From Aphanomyces cochlioides (Eukaryota; Oomycota; Saprolegniomycetes; Saprolegniales; Verrucalvaceae), in contig JAHQRK010000022.1 of the NCBI GenBank assembly GCA_019828595.1, forward strand, positions 372,001 through 436,000: a DNA stretch of 64,000 nt. Direction: 5' to 3'. A program made the translations under genes and the position numbers. Positions 11,150-22,196 of the stretch are shown one piece after another. The notes beneath the pieces were generated by a model. The model did no database searches. It was not told the origin of the DNA and saw nothing but the letters and a program-made list of their open reading frames with translations. Positions within the stretch are counted from its first letter, which is position 1; each line of letters begins with the position of its first letter.

Positions 11150-12883
11150 ATGGCAAGTGCAGCATTGCAGACGTTCCAGCAGCTTGGATCGTCTTGTGGA
11201 AGTCTCATCTTTGAGTTCCAAGACGGCATCTACTACAGTCTACGAGGCCGCTTCGCTGAGCGTCGCCATACGGTCGTTCTTGACAACGGAAAGCTCAGTC
11301 TCTTGCCATTGTTTCGGCAACTGGAAGGCGCCCCGGACCGACTTTTGGACTTGGACCTTTTGGCGCTCAATCGGTCCTATTCAGATCCACGTTTTCCACT
11401 GCATTTGGCAATTTTCGAAGGCGAATTGAATGTCATCAAGCAAATTGTTGCATGCAGGGAGGACCTGCTGACTGTGGACATGCTGGTTTGTGCAGTTCAG
11501 AACGATCAACTTGAGATCTGTGAGTTTCTGCTTCCATATGCGCTCCACGATCTATCCGACAAGCAAGATATGAGGTTTCTCTTAGATGTTGCGGTTCGAT
11601 CGAATAGCTTGGCCTCCCTCAAGTATTTGTACAACCATGGCTTTGGTCGATGGTCTCTGTCTGCTATGGAATCTGCCGTCGAACATGGAAATCTCGAGAT
11701 GATTACCTTCATGCATATGATGGACCCAACAAATTGTGAGCCTGTGACTATTCTCGAAGTTGCTGTCGATCAAGGCTTCACTGAGGTTGTCAAGTACATT
11801 CTCGAAAACATCCCTGTCAATTCGAATCGATATGTTTTATTTAGTCGCGCCAGCGCCAAGGGATGCCTGGACATCCTCGAACTACTCTTTCAACATGAAC
11901 CAAATGCTCCAAATTATACGCATATCGTGGCCAAAGCCGCAGCGTACGGTGGTCATCTTTTTATTTTGGAATGGGTATGGGCAAATCACCGAGAGGTCGG
12001 CTCTTTGGACTGGTTAGAAGCAGTCAATCAAGCAGGGCACATTGACGTCTTCCGTTGGCTTGTCCAGCACAATTTATCGACTCCACTGACAGTGTCAAAC
12101 ATCGATGTCGCGACTTCTTTGTACTCGATCGGCCACCCATTGGACTCGGTTTTCCCAACATCGCTTGTGGTGGCGCAATTTCTTCATGACCATGGCGTCC
12201 AGTTTACAACATGGCATGTACATATTTCAATTATTTCAGCCTCTTCCAATTCTCCGAGTGGACAATTAGAAGTGATTAAATTTTTCCACGAATACTGTCC
12301 TGAAGTAGAATTTGAACCTGAACACATGGACCAAGCAGCCAAATTTGGAGCTCTGGACATTATTCAATTCCTTCACGAAAATCGAATTGAAGGATGTACG
12401 ACTGAAGCGATGGATGCTGCAATTCGTGGTGGGCATTTTGAAATTGTGAAGTTTCTCCACGAAAACCGATATGAGGGATGCTCAGGACGAGGTTTGCGTA
12501 ATGCGATCGACAGCGGGGATTTCGCAATGGTCAAGTATTTGGTTGAAAACTACAAAGACAAGCAATGGGATGCGCTGATCGACAATGAAAATTTGCCATA
12601 CGTGTCCCTGGAAATTTTTGAATATCTCCTCAACAATGTGAAGGGTTTTGACGATGGTCACACATTTTCACTCGCTGTAATTTATGGCGGCGAGGATTTA
12701 CTTCAGCGAATAGCTCAGCGTGGAAATATTTCAGCAAGTGACATCGAGACTGCAATTGAAAACGCTCAACGCCTTGAACTAACCGATTTGGTCTTGTTTC
12801 TCTCGAATTTGCTCCCCCAACAGTCCTTAGAATCAAATAGTGATGGCGAAGATAACTGCACAAATCAAGATGAGTCAATGTAA
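11150..12883 (+). CDS. Ankyrin-like repeat protein, single exon, intact
   Basis: An open frame of 577 residues without introns. The start MASAALQTFQQLGSS matches that of the paralogues at 15544 and 18991, which fixes it. Residues about 8-60 form a conserved non-ankyrin head (FQQL.SSCGSLIFEFQDG), then from about 80 come degenerate ankyrin-type repeats of about 30 residues such as FPLHLAIFEGELNVIKQIV, GNLEMITFMH and GGHFEIVKFLHENRYEGC. Ankyrin repeats mediate protein binding; no enzymatic domain or signal peptide is visible. The C-terminus is acidic and hydrophilic. It belongs to a local family with an intact copy at 17216-18991 and decayed copies at 13451 and 15544. The mariner insertion 95 bp upstream probably lies in its promoter or leader. 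Confidence 0.9.
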   Translation: MASAALQTFQQLGSSCGSLIFEFQDGIYYSLRGRFAERRHTVVLDNGKLSLLPLFRQLEGAPDRLLDLDLLALNRSYSDPRFPLHLAIFEGELNVIKQIVACREDLLTVDMLVCAVQNDQLEICEFLLPYALHDLSDKQDMRFLLDVAVRSNSLASLKYLYNHGFGRWSLSAMESAVEHGNLEMITFMHMMDPTNCEPVTILEVAVDQGFTEVVKYILENIPVNSNRYVLFSRASAKGCLDILELLFQHEPNAPNYTHIVAKAAAYGGHLFILEWVWANHREVGSLDWLEAVNQAGHIDVFRWLVQHNLSTPLTVSNIDVATSLYSIGHPLDSVFPTSLVVAQFLHDHGVQFTTWHVHISIISASSNSPSGQLEVIKFFHEYCPEVEFEPEHMDQAAKFGALDIIQFLHENRIEGCTTEAMDAAIRGGHFEIVKFLHENRYEGCSGRGLRNAIDSGDFAMVKYLVENYKDKQWDALIDNENLPYVSLEIFEYLLNNVKGFDDGHTFSLAVIYGGEDLLQRIAQRGNISASDIETAIENAQRLELTDLVLFLSNLLPQQSLESNSDGEDNCTNQDESM

Positions 12884-13450
12884 CTTGTACTAAGATGAGT
12901 CAGCTTGTGGTATATCCATCCACTACTCTTTAGCTCCAGATATTTTAGAATTAAAGTTTCCAACTCTACTGCCTTGCACAACCTTCCGAATTGAAAAGGC
13001 AAAATGTTGATTGAAACCTCTGAAGACAAAGAGTGGAAAGGCGTGTTTAACGACGATGGATATTTGCCGACCAATCTCTAGTTTCACTGCAATATTTGAC
13101 TTCATTGAAATGCTGAGCTCGAATTTTGTCCGCTGCATCCAGTTGACACCGATAAACTCATTATATGACCGGGCCACCCAAATTCTGAAGCTTCCTAGTT
13201 GCTTCAAGACACTAGGTTCATTTGACATGAGCTTGAAGATACAATTAATGGACTTTTACATACATCAGCAACGATAAATGCATTTTCGAAACTTTGAGCG
13301 AGCATCAAGAGCTAGTCGGTTGTCTCGATGATTGATTGTGTTTGATTGGATTGACTTTTAGTCTCGTAAAGTTGTGAGGAGTGTATTTAACCATTGGGGG
13401 CGTATAATGACATTAGGGGTCAAACGCAGCTTCGATTTGTTTGGCGTTAA
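12884..13450. other. Intergenic stretch, no supported gene
   Basis: An unbroken minus-strand frame of about 100 codons exists at 12923-13228, but it has no recognisable motif and no paralogue in the window, so I do not call it a gene. Confidence 0.4.
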
Positions 13451-13633
13451 TTAATGCTGAGCAATACGATCGAGTAAGTTTTCCTCTCCATTGAAATGAC
13501 ATCGAAACATACTTCCATCTTCAAATCCTCTGTAATTTCCGAGGAGGCACTCAAAAATTGCAAATGACCTGGTATTCGACGATCGACTATCCCATGATTT
13601 TTTGCTCTCTATCAAAGACTGGACGAATACCAA
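13451..13633 (-). pseudogene. C-terminal relic of an ankyrin-like gene
   Basis: The minus strand encodes IFECLLGNYRGFEDGSMF and then GEENLLDRIAQH before a stop. This matches the C-terminal part of the intact ankyrin-like proteins (IFEYLLNNVKGFDDGHTF, GEDLLQRIAQR in the gene at 11150). The rest of the gene is absent, so this is a short fossil of the family. Confidence 0.7.
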
Positions 13634-13749
13634 ATTATATCAAGTGATGAAATTGAGTTGTTCTGAGCAAGTATAGTCATGAGCCTAATTAATACAATAG
13701 AAATTTTTTATTGAATAATGTATTCATTAGCAGCAGCTGGTTTCAAACT

Positions 13750-14975
13750 TCAGTGTTCATCCCAGCTCTTTTGAATTTGTTTGCTTTTCCATTCCAGACA
13801 GTGGCAAAATACTTGTGGATTTTCAACATGGACGAATGTTGTCATCACCAAGGGATCCTCAGTTGGAGCACTGCCATCTTTCAAACGACCAAACACATCA
13901 TACTTGCATTCGTGAGTCAAAGCTATCACTTTTAAATTCACCTAAACAATCAAATAGAATTTACCGTTCATCACAAGAATTACCTTGTACCGCCCATTGA
14001 CGCTTGGTTGGGCCCATGAATTGTGTGGGATAGCGCAAGAATGTTATTTTTATCTTCCTTGAACCGCTCGCAGCCGGGATACTTCTCACAGTGCTGCCAG
14101 GACATCAAACGCACTCTTGCAGCTCTCCCTAAGAATCCAAAAGACGATTCTTTTTCAATGCGTTGAAAGCGAAATTCTTCAGTGCTTTGGTCAGCATACG
14201 AAATATCAGACACCGTTTCTTCTGAAGAGTCTGAATCGCTGGAGTCGTAATCCCCAAATTTGACTCGTCGCAAATTGAATCGGTTTGATGGACAAGAAAC
14301 CTGATCGACATTTGACAAGATCGTGAGATTCTCGAGAGGCGAAAGAATTGTTTGGCTCTCAAAACGGAATGCGGTGTCAAAATCCATTGCTTTCTCCTCT
14401 ACGAGGATATCATTATGATAACAGACAGCTTAGAATTTACCAGTTTTGAAGAGCATGTGAACCATCAATTTCATGCCGTCATAAACGAACGCATCAGCGT
14501 GGTTCGGATCATAGAATCCGTGGTTGAAATCAGCTAATAAACATAGTCTTGAACGGACTCCTCTCACACCAAGAGCATTCTCCACAGAGCCGTTGACCAC
14601 CCACAACACATCGGGAGATAATGTACTCGCTTCACCTTCTGGAACAACCACCAACACGTGAATTTTGCCGATTGAAAGGTCGTCTAGTTGGGGGTACATA
14701 GATAATGGAGATGTCTTTGCCATTTTCGTTGTAGAATCGAAATGGTTCAACGTCTTCGCCGACAAGTCATCAATCACGGTTCCGTTAAAGTCAAATTGTG
14801 TACTCGAAATCTGCACAAGACCATCCACGCGGTAAAGATCGAGCTTATCGGACGCGAACTGATACATCTTTTTCTCCCTAATCTTGTCTTTGAGAATCCC
14901 AACGATCTGACTCGCCTCAATCCCCACAGCAAAAGGTCTTCCCTCGCCAACCACGACACACACCACAGTGAGCAT
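13750..14975 (-). CDS. Crinkler (CRN)-like protein gene, possibly frameshifted near its 3' end
   Basis: Exon 1 (14975-14441) encodes an N-terminal ubiquitin-like CRN header: a short hydrophobic strand MLTVVCVVVGEGRPFAVGI, a helix with DKIREKK, then KLDLYRVDG in the place of the LxLFLAK motif of Phytophthora CRNs. A 42-nt GT..AG intron (14440-14399) joins in frame to exon 2 (from 14398), rich in Ser/Asp and ending near NNILALSHTIHG. A third coding block at 13941-13750 reads VIALTHECKYDVFGRLKDG and ends with a stop, but the 42-nt intron before it joins in a different frame from exon 2, so either another splice form exists or a frameshift lies near 14020. CRN proteins of oomycetes are translocated effectors or nuclear proteins involved in host interaction or conflict; here the function is inferred only from the header. 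Confidence 0.6.
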
Positions 14976-15086
14976 TTTCGGAATTGAGCGTTCCCAACTA
15001 CTGTAATTAACCTGTACCTATTTATATTCTATATTTTAAATGGGAATCCACGACTCACATCCTCAACTGCTGTTGTCGCCCGGAAG

Positions 15087-15380
15087 TCACAATACCAAGA
15101 ATCTCAAATCGCCCATCGAAACCGGGTAGAGAGTGCAAACCAAGGCTGAGATTAAATATTCCCAATTCTTTCGCATCGCACAGCGGATCGATGGCAAAAA
15201 CCGTTGCAGTATAATACCATTGTGGAATTCAATCAAAAGTGCACGACTGGAGGATTCAAGATCCTGAGGCCGTTGATACAATGCGTGCTGGCATTTTCCA
15301 AGATTATATCTTTCAACATAGTTGTTGACGTACCAGCGACAGTGTGACAAGTCCAAAATGATGGGTCGTGAGAATTTCAA
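15087..15380 (-). CDS. Hypothetical reading frame, unrecognised
   Basis: A minus-strand open frame of 97 codons. It has no signal peptide, repeat or motif that I recognise; a stretch ALLIEFHNGI loosely recalls the LIFEFQDG head of the ankyrin-like family but the resemblance is too short to claim. It could equally be chance open sequence between the CRN-like gene and the ankyrin pseudogene. Confidence 0.2.
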   Translation of the reverse strand: MKFSRPIILDLSHCRWYVNNYVERYNLGKCQHALYQRPQDLESSSRALLIEFHNGIILQRFLPSIRCAMRKNWEYLISALVCTLYPVSMGDLRFLVL

Positions 15381-15543
15381 AACTTTCTTGTGTCGCTCAG
15401 ACGTGACCTCTATCCACGTCCACTTGATGAATAACTGAGATTATGCACCAAAATGATCAGGACGTATGTTTGCAATAAGTCCATTGTGGTTCCTGAATCT
15501 CATATCGTGCCTCAACTCGTATGTGCTCTCATTTATCACAAGC

Positions 15544-16930
15544 ATGGCCACTGCAATCTCAGTGCTCTTCCAACAGCTTGAATCGACCTATGCTGGTCTT
15601 ATGTTTGAATTCCAAGATGGCGTATACGAAGATCTTTGCGGCCGATTCAACGAGCTGTTCGAGACAACGTTTCTTTACAGAGGTGTGTTTGGGCTCAAAC
15701 CTAGCTTTCGAGCTTGGAAAGGTGCGCAAATCGTCAAGTGGATTTGAGACTGTTAACTCTCAATCTTTTGGAGCTCGATGAACGATTCCCACTTTACTTG
15801 GCTATCTTTGAAGGTAGCTTGAATATCGTGAAGCGCCTTGTAGCCTGTCGACGCAATTTACTTACGGTTGATGCCATGGTATACGCCATTCAAAATCACA
15901 AATTGGATATTGGTCATTTTCTCCTGCCGCAAGTACGTCAATCCAATGGAAATATCAGCTTCAAAGCTTCACAAAACCTGCTCGATGTAGCTGCGAGATC
16001 CAATTGCTTTGAATTCATGCAGCACTTGTATGGACAAAAAATTGGCTTTGACCATCATCTGCAATCGAATTCGCAGTTGGTCATGGGAATCTCGAAATCT
16101 TTTATGCATGCAGTTCATGCTGAAATTTGTGAGCCGTCTATACTCCTCGAAGTTGCACTTGACCATGGATTTCCTCATGTTGTCGAGTCTATTTTGGAGA
16201 ATCTTCCCAAAGTCAACACAGATCAAGTCCATTCATTTGAACGCACGAGTGCAGAAAAACATCTTGATATCCATCAACTGCTTTTTAATCACGAGCCCAA
16301 CGCACCAAGTTACATATTGAACGCAGCAAAGGCTGCTGCTTATGGCGGTCATGTCTCCATCTTGAAATGGCTATGGACAAACTACAAAGAAGCAAGTGGG
16401 TAGAGCCTGTGATTCGAGCTGATCAATCCATGTTCTTCCTTGGCTTGTCCAAAGGCATTCTTCAGTAATTCAACCAAATCCAAGCCAACTCAGCATTGAA
16501 AACTCGCCAATGTCGAAGTTGTCGAGTTGCTACATTCCAGCAATTATCCGCTAGAATGGATTCAACCAATGTCTGCAGCAGTGGCTCAATTTCTTCACAG
16601 CCATGGTGTTCAATTGAGTCAGCAGCATATCCAAGTGGCTACATGTACGACTTCTTTTGCATTGAATGGACGCCTTGAAGTTGTGAAATTTAAACATGCT
16701 AACTGCCCCGATGCGAAGTTTGTATTGTCCAATATGGATCAAGCTGCTGCAATTGGAGCTCTCGAAATTGTTGAATTCTTGCATTACAGTATCACCGAAA
16801 TGAAGGTTGCACTACTGGAGCTGTGGATGCAGTCGCCCGCAACAGACATATCGAAATTGTGAAATTCATTCATCAGCATCGACCCAAAGGACACTCCAAT
16901 ATTTATTACCCTCATGGTTTGTCGGGTCAA
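15544..16930 (+). pseudogene. Ankyrin-like repeat pseudogene
   Basis: The start MATAISVLFQQLEST and head LMFEFQDGVYEDL match the intact paralogues. The frame is lost near 15745, reopens in another frame at 15714-16403 with FPLYLAIFEGSLNIVKRLV and AAAYGGHVSILKWLW, stops again at EASG, and resumes near 16527-16862 with VAQFLHSHGVQLS and GALEIVEFLH. A final EIVKF-like repeat fades out near 16930. At least three frame breaks make it non-functional. It converges on the intact paralogue at 17216-18991, so the pair is an inverted duplication. Confidence 0.88.
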
Positions 16931-17215
16931 TAAGAACAATTTACTCCCCTTGGACCAGCGAAACACCCGACACAGACGATTGAAAGGCCACGCTGATTGA
17001 ATGTTCCACAGCCTGCTTGAGTTGTTTAAGGAAAACATTACAATATCGTTCATACGTAATACAGTGAATAGAAACAAGTTCGACTTGGATTTAACCTACA
17101 AAGCATTTTTGATTATCTTTTGCGAATTCGCTGCATTTTCTTGAAGGGGCGCGATTGTGACATTGCCAAAAACAATCGCAATGATGAAATGCCACCTAAA
17201 TTTGCATAGTTTCGT

Positions 17216-18991
17216 CTAGGGAGCTGTTGGATCTTCTTGATTTTCGCTATCGGCGTCAGTAGACTCTGGATTGGATTTGACCGACATTTCATTGAGCATG
17301 TTTGTAAGATTTTCGACCATGCTGTGGAATTCAAGTCGTTGTGCGTTTTCAATTGCAGCTTCGACATCATCTGGAACCAAATTTCCTCGCAGAGCTATTC
17401 GCTTGATCAATTCTTCGTTGTCATACACGACAGCATGGAAAAACATGCGACCGTCTTCAAAGAAGCGCATGTTGTCCAGGAGGTATTCAAAAACGTCAAG
17501 TGGCATTTCTGGTAATTCTCCATAGTCAATGAGACTACTCCACTGCTTGTTTTTGAAATTGTTGACCAAATACTGGGCCACTTCGAAATCACCCAAGACA
17601 AGTGCTTCTCGTAATGCTCCTTCAGAACAACCCTCAGAACGATTTTCGCACATAAATTTCACAACGTCGAAATGACTATTTCGAATGGCTTCATCCATAG
17701 CGACGCTGGAACAGCCTTCGCGTCGGTATTTGTGCAGAAATTTGACAATTTCCAGAGCACCGACGGACGCTGCATCGTTCATGCTGTCGGTTTTGAATCG
17801 CACATAGGGACAATTTTCGTGAATAAATTTCACCACTTCTAAACGCCCATTGACATCGAAACCTTCAGCAGAAATGGCCAACTCGACATGATCTGGAGTG
17901 AATTCGACGCCATGATTATGCAGAAACTCTGCCACTTCTAGTGACATTGGGTAAATCATGTGCAAAGAATGGGAGATCGAAGTAAGCAATTCGACAATTT
18001 CGACGTCGGCAACTGGAAGTGGGTCTGCGATGAAAGACTGGACTTCTCCAGACTCATCGGGATGATAATGCTCCACAAGCCATTGCAATACGTCGATATT
18101 GCCAGCTCGAATCACAGGCTCAATCCACTCAATCGACCCAGGTTCTTGATAATTTGTCCACATCCATTCCAAAATGTTGACATGACCAGCAATAGCAGCA
18201 GCTCTGCTTGCAAGATTCGTGTGCAAGTACGGAGGTACTTGACGTTCATAAAGCAATTGCAGAATATCCAGGCATCCTTTGGCCCCCGCACGACCGTAGA
18301 AAATGTAACGATTCGTGTTGACGGGAATATTCGTCAGAATAAACTTGACAATATCAATGAATCCACCATCGATGGCCACTTCAAGGATTGACGAGGAATC
18401 ACAATTTTCAGGGTCCAGTTCATACATAAACAGCACCATCTCTAGATTTCCATGTCCAACTGCATATTCCATTGCAACCGATGACCAAGGACCAAAGCCT
18501 TGCTCGTGCAAATATTTCAAAAATTCCATGCTGTTCGAGCGCGCAGCTGTATCGAGCAGATATCCAAAAGATTCACGATCGATAATTCCAGATTTGAGTA
18601 ATTCCTTCAGCAGGAACTGTCCGATGGCCAATTGGTCATTCTGAATGGCACAAGCAAGGGCATCGACTGAGAGTAAATTGCGACGGCAAGCCAGAATACG
18701 CTCCACGACTGTTGCTTCGCCTTCAAAAATAGCCAAGTGCAGTGGAAAGTGCTCATCGTGTCTCGAAGGATGAAGAGCCAGCAATTGTAAGTTCAATCTG
18801 CGGTCTGGGCATCCAGGAATCGATCGAAAGGAAGGAAGGAGACCGGCGACACCTTCCTCAATCAACATAATGTCGTATCGCTCGGTAAAACGGCCGCGCA
18901 AATCTTCGTAAACACCATCTTGAAACTCGAAAATGAGACTTTCACACGACGATTCAAGCTGCTGGAAGGTCAGACTGGCGGCTGTCGCCAT
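17216..18991 (-). CDS. Ankyrin-like repeat protein, single exon, intact
   Basis: An uninterrupted frame of 591 residues from the Met at 18991 (MATAASLTFQQLESSCES), the start conserved in paralogues. An in-frame Met at 19045 would add a lysine- and phenylalanine-rich 18-residue leader (MHFIKKFIFKFVCKKKVD) that paralogues lack, so I treat it as 5' untranslated. Residues 8-60 form the family head (LIFEFQDGVYEDLRGRF), followed by degenerate ankyrin-type repeats such as FPLHLAIFEGEATVVERIL, GALEIVKFLHKYRREGCS and NSHFDVVKFMCENRSEGCS. The tail is Ser/Glu/Asp-rich. A protein-binding role is expected from the repeats, the partner is unknown. It is the closest full-length relative of 11150-12883. Confidence 0.9.
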   Translation of the reverse strand: MATAASLTFQQLESSCESLIFEFQDGVYEDLRGRFTERYDIMLIEEGVAGLLPSFRSIPGCPDRRLNLQLLALHPSRHDEHFPLHLAIFEGEATVVERILACRRNLLSVDALACAIQNDQLAIGQFLLKELLKSGIIDRESFGYLLDTAARSNSMEFLKYLHEQGFGPWSSVAMEYAVGHGNLEMVLFMYELDPENCDSSSILEVAIDGGFIDIVKFILTNIPVNTNRYIFYGRAGAKGCLDILQLLYERQVPPYLHTNLASRAAAIAGHVNILEWMWTNYQEPGSIEWIEPVIRAGNIDVLQWLVEHYHPDESGEVQSFIADPLPVADVEIVELLTSISHSLHMIYPMSLEVAEFLHNHGVEFTPDHVELAISAEGFDVNGRLEVVKFIHENCPYVRFKTDSMNDAASVGALEIVKFLHKYRREGCSSVAMDEAIRNSHFDVVKFMCENRSEGCSEGALREALVLGDFEVAQYLVNNFKNKQWSSLIDYGELPEMPLDVFEYLLDNMRFFEDGRMFFHAVVYDNEELIKRIALRGNLVPDDVEAAIENAQRLEFHSMVENLTNMLNEMSVKSNPESTDADSENQEDPTAP

Positions 18992-19045
18992 GTCAACTTT
19001 TTTCTTGCAGACAAATTTGAAAATGAATTTTTTTATGAAATGCAA

Positions 19046-19675
19046 GCTGACATGAAAGAATATTCATATTAATTCAATTAATTGTGAAACTTTATTATGT
19101 ACAATATACGTATTAATACAGTATATAGAGTTTATTGAAAAATTTGGTTTGATATATATACTAAAAGCTGATACTTAAAACATCTATTATATGCAATAAT
19201 TAATATATACAGTATATGTTGAAAGCGAGTTATCCAAATTTATTTTACGTTCTGACGACATGAGACAACAGCTGGAAATGCATTTTCACAATCTCCACGA
19301 CATCGCCGCGACTCCAATGACCATGAATAAGGCTAACGTTATTGAGGTTTTTGCATGTGCTGTTCTGGGAGGATATACACCTAATCCACTGCAGTAGAAG
19401 AACCAACACGAGCCACAATTGCTGCCAAAATCAAACTATGACGATGACAGTATTTAATTTGGCCTGCCACGTCGAGAAAACTTGACAAATTACTTCAGCA
19501 GCTTCATTCTTCTCGCGTGTGACACTCTGGTTGTGTAGGAAGTTTTTCTTTTGAATTATACCCCAACGCAGAGCATCCGCATCAGTTTGCTATCGTCCAT
19601 TGCCGCTTGGTACATCTTCACAACGAGCTTGGGCATCAAATGAGCTCTTGCAGCTTTCCCCAAAAATCCAAAAGA
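19046..19675. other. AT-rich intergenic stretch
   Basis: No supported gene. 19070-19230 is strongly AT-rich with several TATATA runs and must contain the promoter of the ankyrin-like gene on the minus strand. Confidence 0.5.
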
Positions 19676-20345
19676 TTAGTCTTTTTCAATGCGTTGAACG
19701 TGAACTTCTTCAGTGATTTGGTAAGCGTACGAAACCTCAGACAACATGTCTATTGAAGCATCTGAATCGCTTGGGTCATCATTCCCAAATGCAAATAGAA
19801 TTTCTTTGATGACAAGAAACTTTAGGCAACATTCGAGATTCGTGAGTGGTGCCAAAATTGCACGGCGTTCATGGCGGAATTCCGTGTCAAAATCCAGTGC
19901 TTTTTCCTCTACATACGATTGCAAGAAGACTGCTAACAAACAATATACCTGACTTCAAGAGGACGTGAATCATCAAGGTCTTGTTGGTAGTATACAAACA
20001 CAACAGTATAATTTGGAGAATTGAAGCCATGGCTCAAATCTGCTAGCTGATATAGTCAAGAACGGACTTCTTTCACATCAAGAGCGTTCTCTACAGAGCC
20101 ATGCACGACAGAAAACTCACTTAATGCACTGACTGCATCTTCAGGTGGTTGTTACTCCAGACCATCCACGCTGTAGAACTCCATATTTATTGGTGATCAA
20201 GTTGAACATTCCAACAAATCTCTCTCTTGAATTGACAACGTACAGGAGAGGTTAGTGCTACATGGCTTCGACAGTGGTTGGCCGCGTGGACGCAGTCATT
20301 TTCAGTCAAGACAGCACTCTTTGTACGGGCTGAGATAACAGCTAG
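19676..20345 (-). pseudogene. Crinkler (CRN)-like pseudogene
   Basis: The segment 19939-19676 encodes VEEKALDFDTEFRHERRAIL, then an Asp/Ser-rich stretch and EVHVQRIEKD, matching exon 2 of the CRN-like gene at 13750-14975 (VEEKAMDFDTAFRFESQTIL, FQRIEKE). Further upstream, near 20110-20000, VVHGSVENALDVKEVRS is followed by a stop and by LADLSHGFN, equivalent to NGSVENALGVRGVRS and LADFNHGF of the intact copy. Near 20345-20290 a KPLAV segment may correspond to the header. Stops and missing blocks show that the copy is dead. Confidence 0.7.
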
Positions 20346-20577
20346 GGGCTTTCCTTTGGGCGAGACTGACTGCTCGGAGCTTTTGGTAAATGATGTGCTT
20401 CGTTGGAAGACAATGAAAGCGAGTACTTTGCTTTAAAGTCAAAGGAAGTCGGATTTACTTTATTGATGGTGAACCAAAGAGAGAGTGCACTGATGGTGGC
20501 TCTACATTGACATAATGCAATATTTCGCCCTTAGAACTTCGAGACAGTGTATTTCCTTCGTAGTAACAATACAAGTT

Positions 20578-21036
20578 CTATTCAAATAGGGAAGGCAGCG
20601 GCTCCTGAGCTGTGGGGGAAGGAGGTGGCGGTGCGTCTTTGGTCGCAGTGCGATTCAGTTCGTGGCAAACGTATTCGAGTTTTCCACAGATCGCATGCAT
20701 GTTGGCTTCAGTACGCTGCATCCACTGCTCAAACTTTTCAAGCTCCTCAACTTCAGCTTGAAATCGCTTGTATTCTGCTTTCCATCGGATCGTCTTTTGA
20801 TGAAACATGACTTGGTTCTTTCCCATCGCGAGACATTCGTCTTCGAGCTGGCGCTGTGTCGTCAAAATGCCATCCAGCGACACATCCAACGTCCGCCCGA
20901 GCTCTTTCTCAACACGAACCATGCTCGCTTCGATGTTCTTGTACGCTGCCAAGCGCTCCTTTCGCTGTTTCTCGAGCAGCGCATCCGCTTCCGCCAGGAC
21001 GCTGTTCCCCAACGCCATCTTTATCAAACTGGTCAA
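20578..21036 (-). CDS. BLOC1S1: BLOC-1 subunit 1 / GCN5L1 family protein
   Basis: An intact single-exon frame of 152 codons. The central part is a long coiled coil rich in Glu, Lys and Gln (EKQRKERLAAYKNIEASMV) and ends with EKFEQWMQRTEANMHAICG followed by KLEYV, which aligns with the NW...E.DM..I...LEYV block of GCN5L1/BLOS1 proteins. The C-terminal tail is proline-rich (DAPPPPSPTAQEPLP) and lineage-specific. The family protein is a subunit of BLOC-1 and BORC complexes that position lysosome-related organelles and also promotes mitochondrial protein acetylation in animals. Length fits the family. Met at 21036 is the first possible start; Met at 21018 (MALGNSV) is an alternative. It is the only housekeeping-type gene in the window. 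Confidence 0.75.
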   Translation of the reverse strand: MTSLIKMALGNSVLAEADALLEKQRKERLAAYKNIEASMVRVEKELGRTLDVSLDGILTTQRQLEDECLAMGKNQVMFHQKTIRWKAEYKRFQAEVEELEKFEQWMQRTEANMHAICGKLEYVCHELNRTATKDAPPPPSPTAQEPLPSLFE

Positions 21037-22193
21037 AATAGTTTATAGATACTGGTTAAATTAATTGATAAAAAACTTAATGAGCAAGTTAATTGATAAA
21101 AACTTGCGGAGATGCTCTAATGAGCAAGTTAATCGATATATTGGTCTTAACGTTACAGTTAATAACATAAGCTTTATGATGGATGAAAGATTGTTAAGGT
21201 TGTTTATCCTCGTAAACTCATCTGCGAGCAGTTTTGTGATTAATTAATGTTTTACATTTTCTAATAATTTAAATGTAATTGGCTATTTATAAGACATTTT
21301 GGTAATTCTAGCCTATTCTATTGGCTCTTTTAGTCTAACGTTATGCTTTGGAACTTATTTAGAGTTTAACTTTTCCTGTGTGGTTTGCTTCAATCAAAAT
21401 CCGATGTTGTCCAGCCCTTTCACACTCTATCTCTATATTGACAGTAGAGTGCTATCGCGATTACAAAGTTTACAGCGAAATGCATATTATGCACAAATTG
21501 TATTGACGTTGAACTTGAGAGGAACTTAAAGTTTGGAAATTGTGTCACTAGCAAGATGGATTGCCGCAAGATCTTTGAATGAGAAGCGTACGAGCTATAT
21601 CACTAATTTGCTGCTTGGGTATGATCTAACTGGGATGTTCCAATGCCCTTAAATCGACATGAGAGAGGATTGAATTGAGCTTGCCATGTTGCACTCGTGC
21701 AGTGTGAAGATCAAAGTGCACTAATGCAAACGCATTTCCTGAGTTACAACGTCTTTTGCCACTCTTAAAACTGAGTGTTGAGTGGGATTCAACACTCGAC
21801 ACCACTCTTCCGCCTATCGACCATTGGTCTCTACCTATTGGAAGTTCTAAACTGCCGTCCGATCCAGAGCTAGCAGTTGTGTCATCACAAATATTGTCAA
21901 AATCTCTTTCAACTAGTGGAAGAACAGCGGCATCAAACCCACATCTACTTGATCGATCTCAGACTATACACCAGCTTTCAAGTAATTTGGACTAGGAAGA
22001 CATGGGGAACATGACGAGTGAAAATAATAGTTCAATGTTTAATAATCGTGCAAGTTCAAAGTGCATTAGTCAACCAATCTGCGGTCGATTCAATAAACAT
22101 AAAATCCAGAGACGTGAATTTGTCACAAGGTTAGATTTCAACAGTCGATTGTCATTGTTGAAAAAGTTGGCAGCAGCTCCAGTCTATCCAAGA
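21037..22193. other. Intergenic spacer upstream of the P450 pair
   Basis: No supported gene. 21040-21140 holds an imperfect duplication of about 19 bp (TAATGAGCAAGTTAATTGATA). A plus-strand frame of 79 codons at 21756-21995 is Ser/Leu/Pro-rich, without recognisable features, and is probably chance. Confidence 0.4.
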
Positions 22194-22196
22194 ATG

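Noticed and set aside
19070..19260. Very AT-rich stretch considered as a replication origin
   Set aside because: Nothing beyond base composition supports it; it is more simply the promoter side of the ankyrin-like gene.
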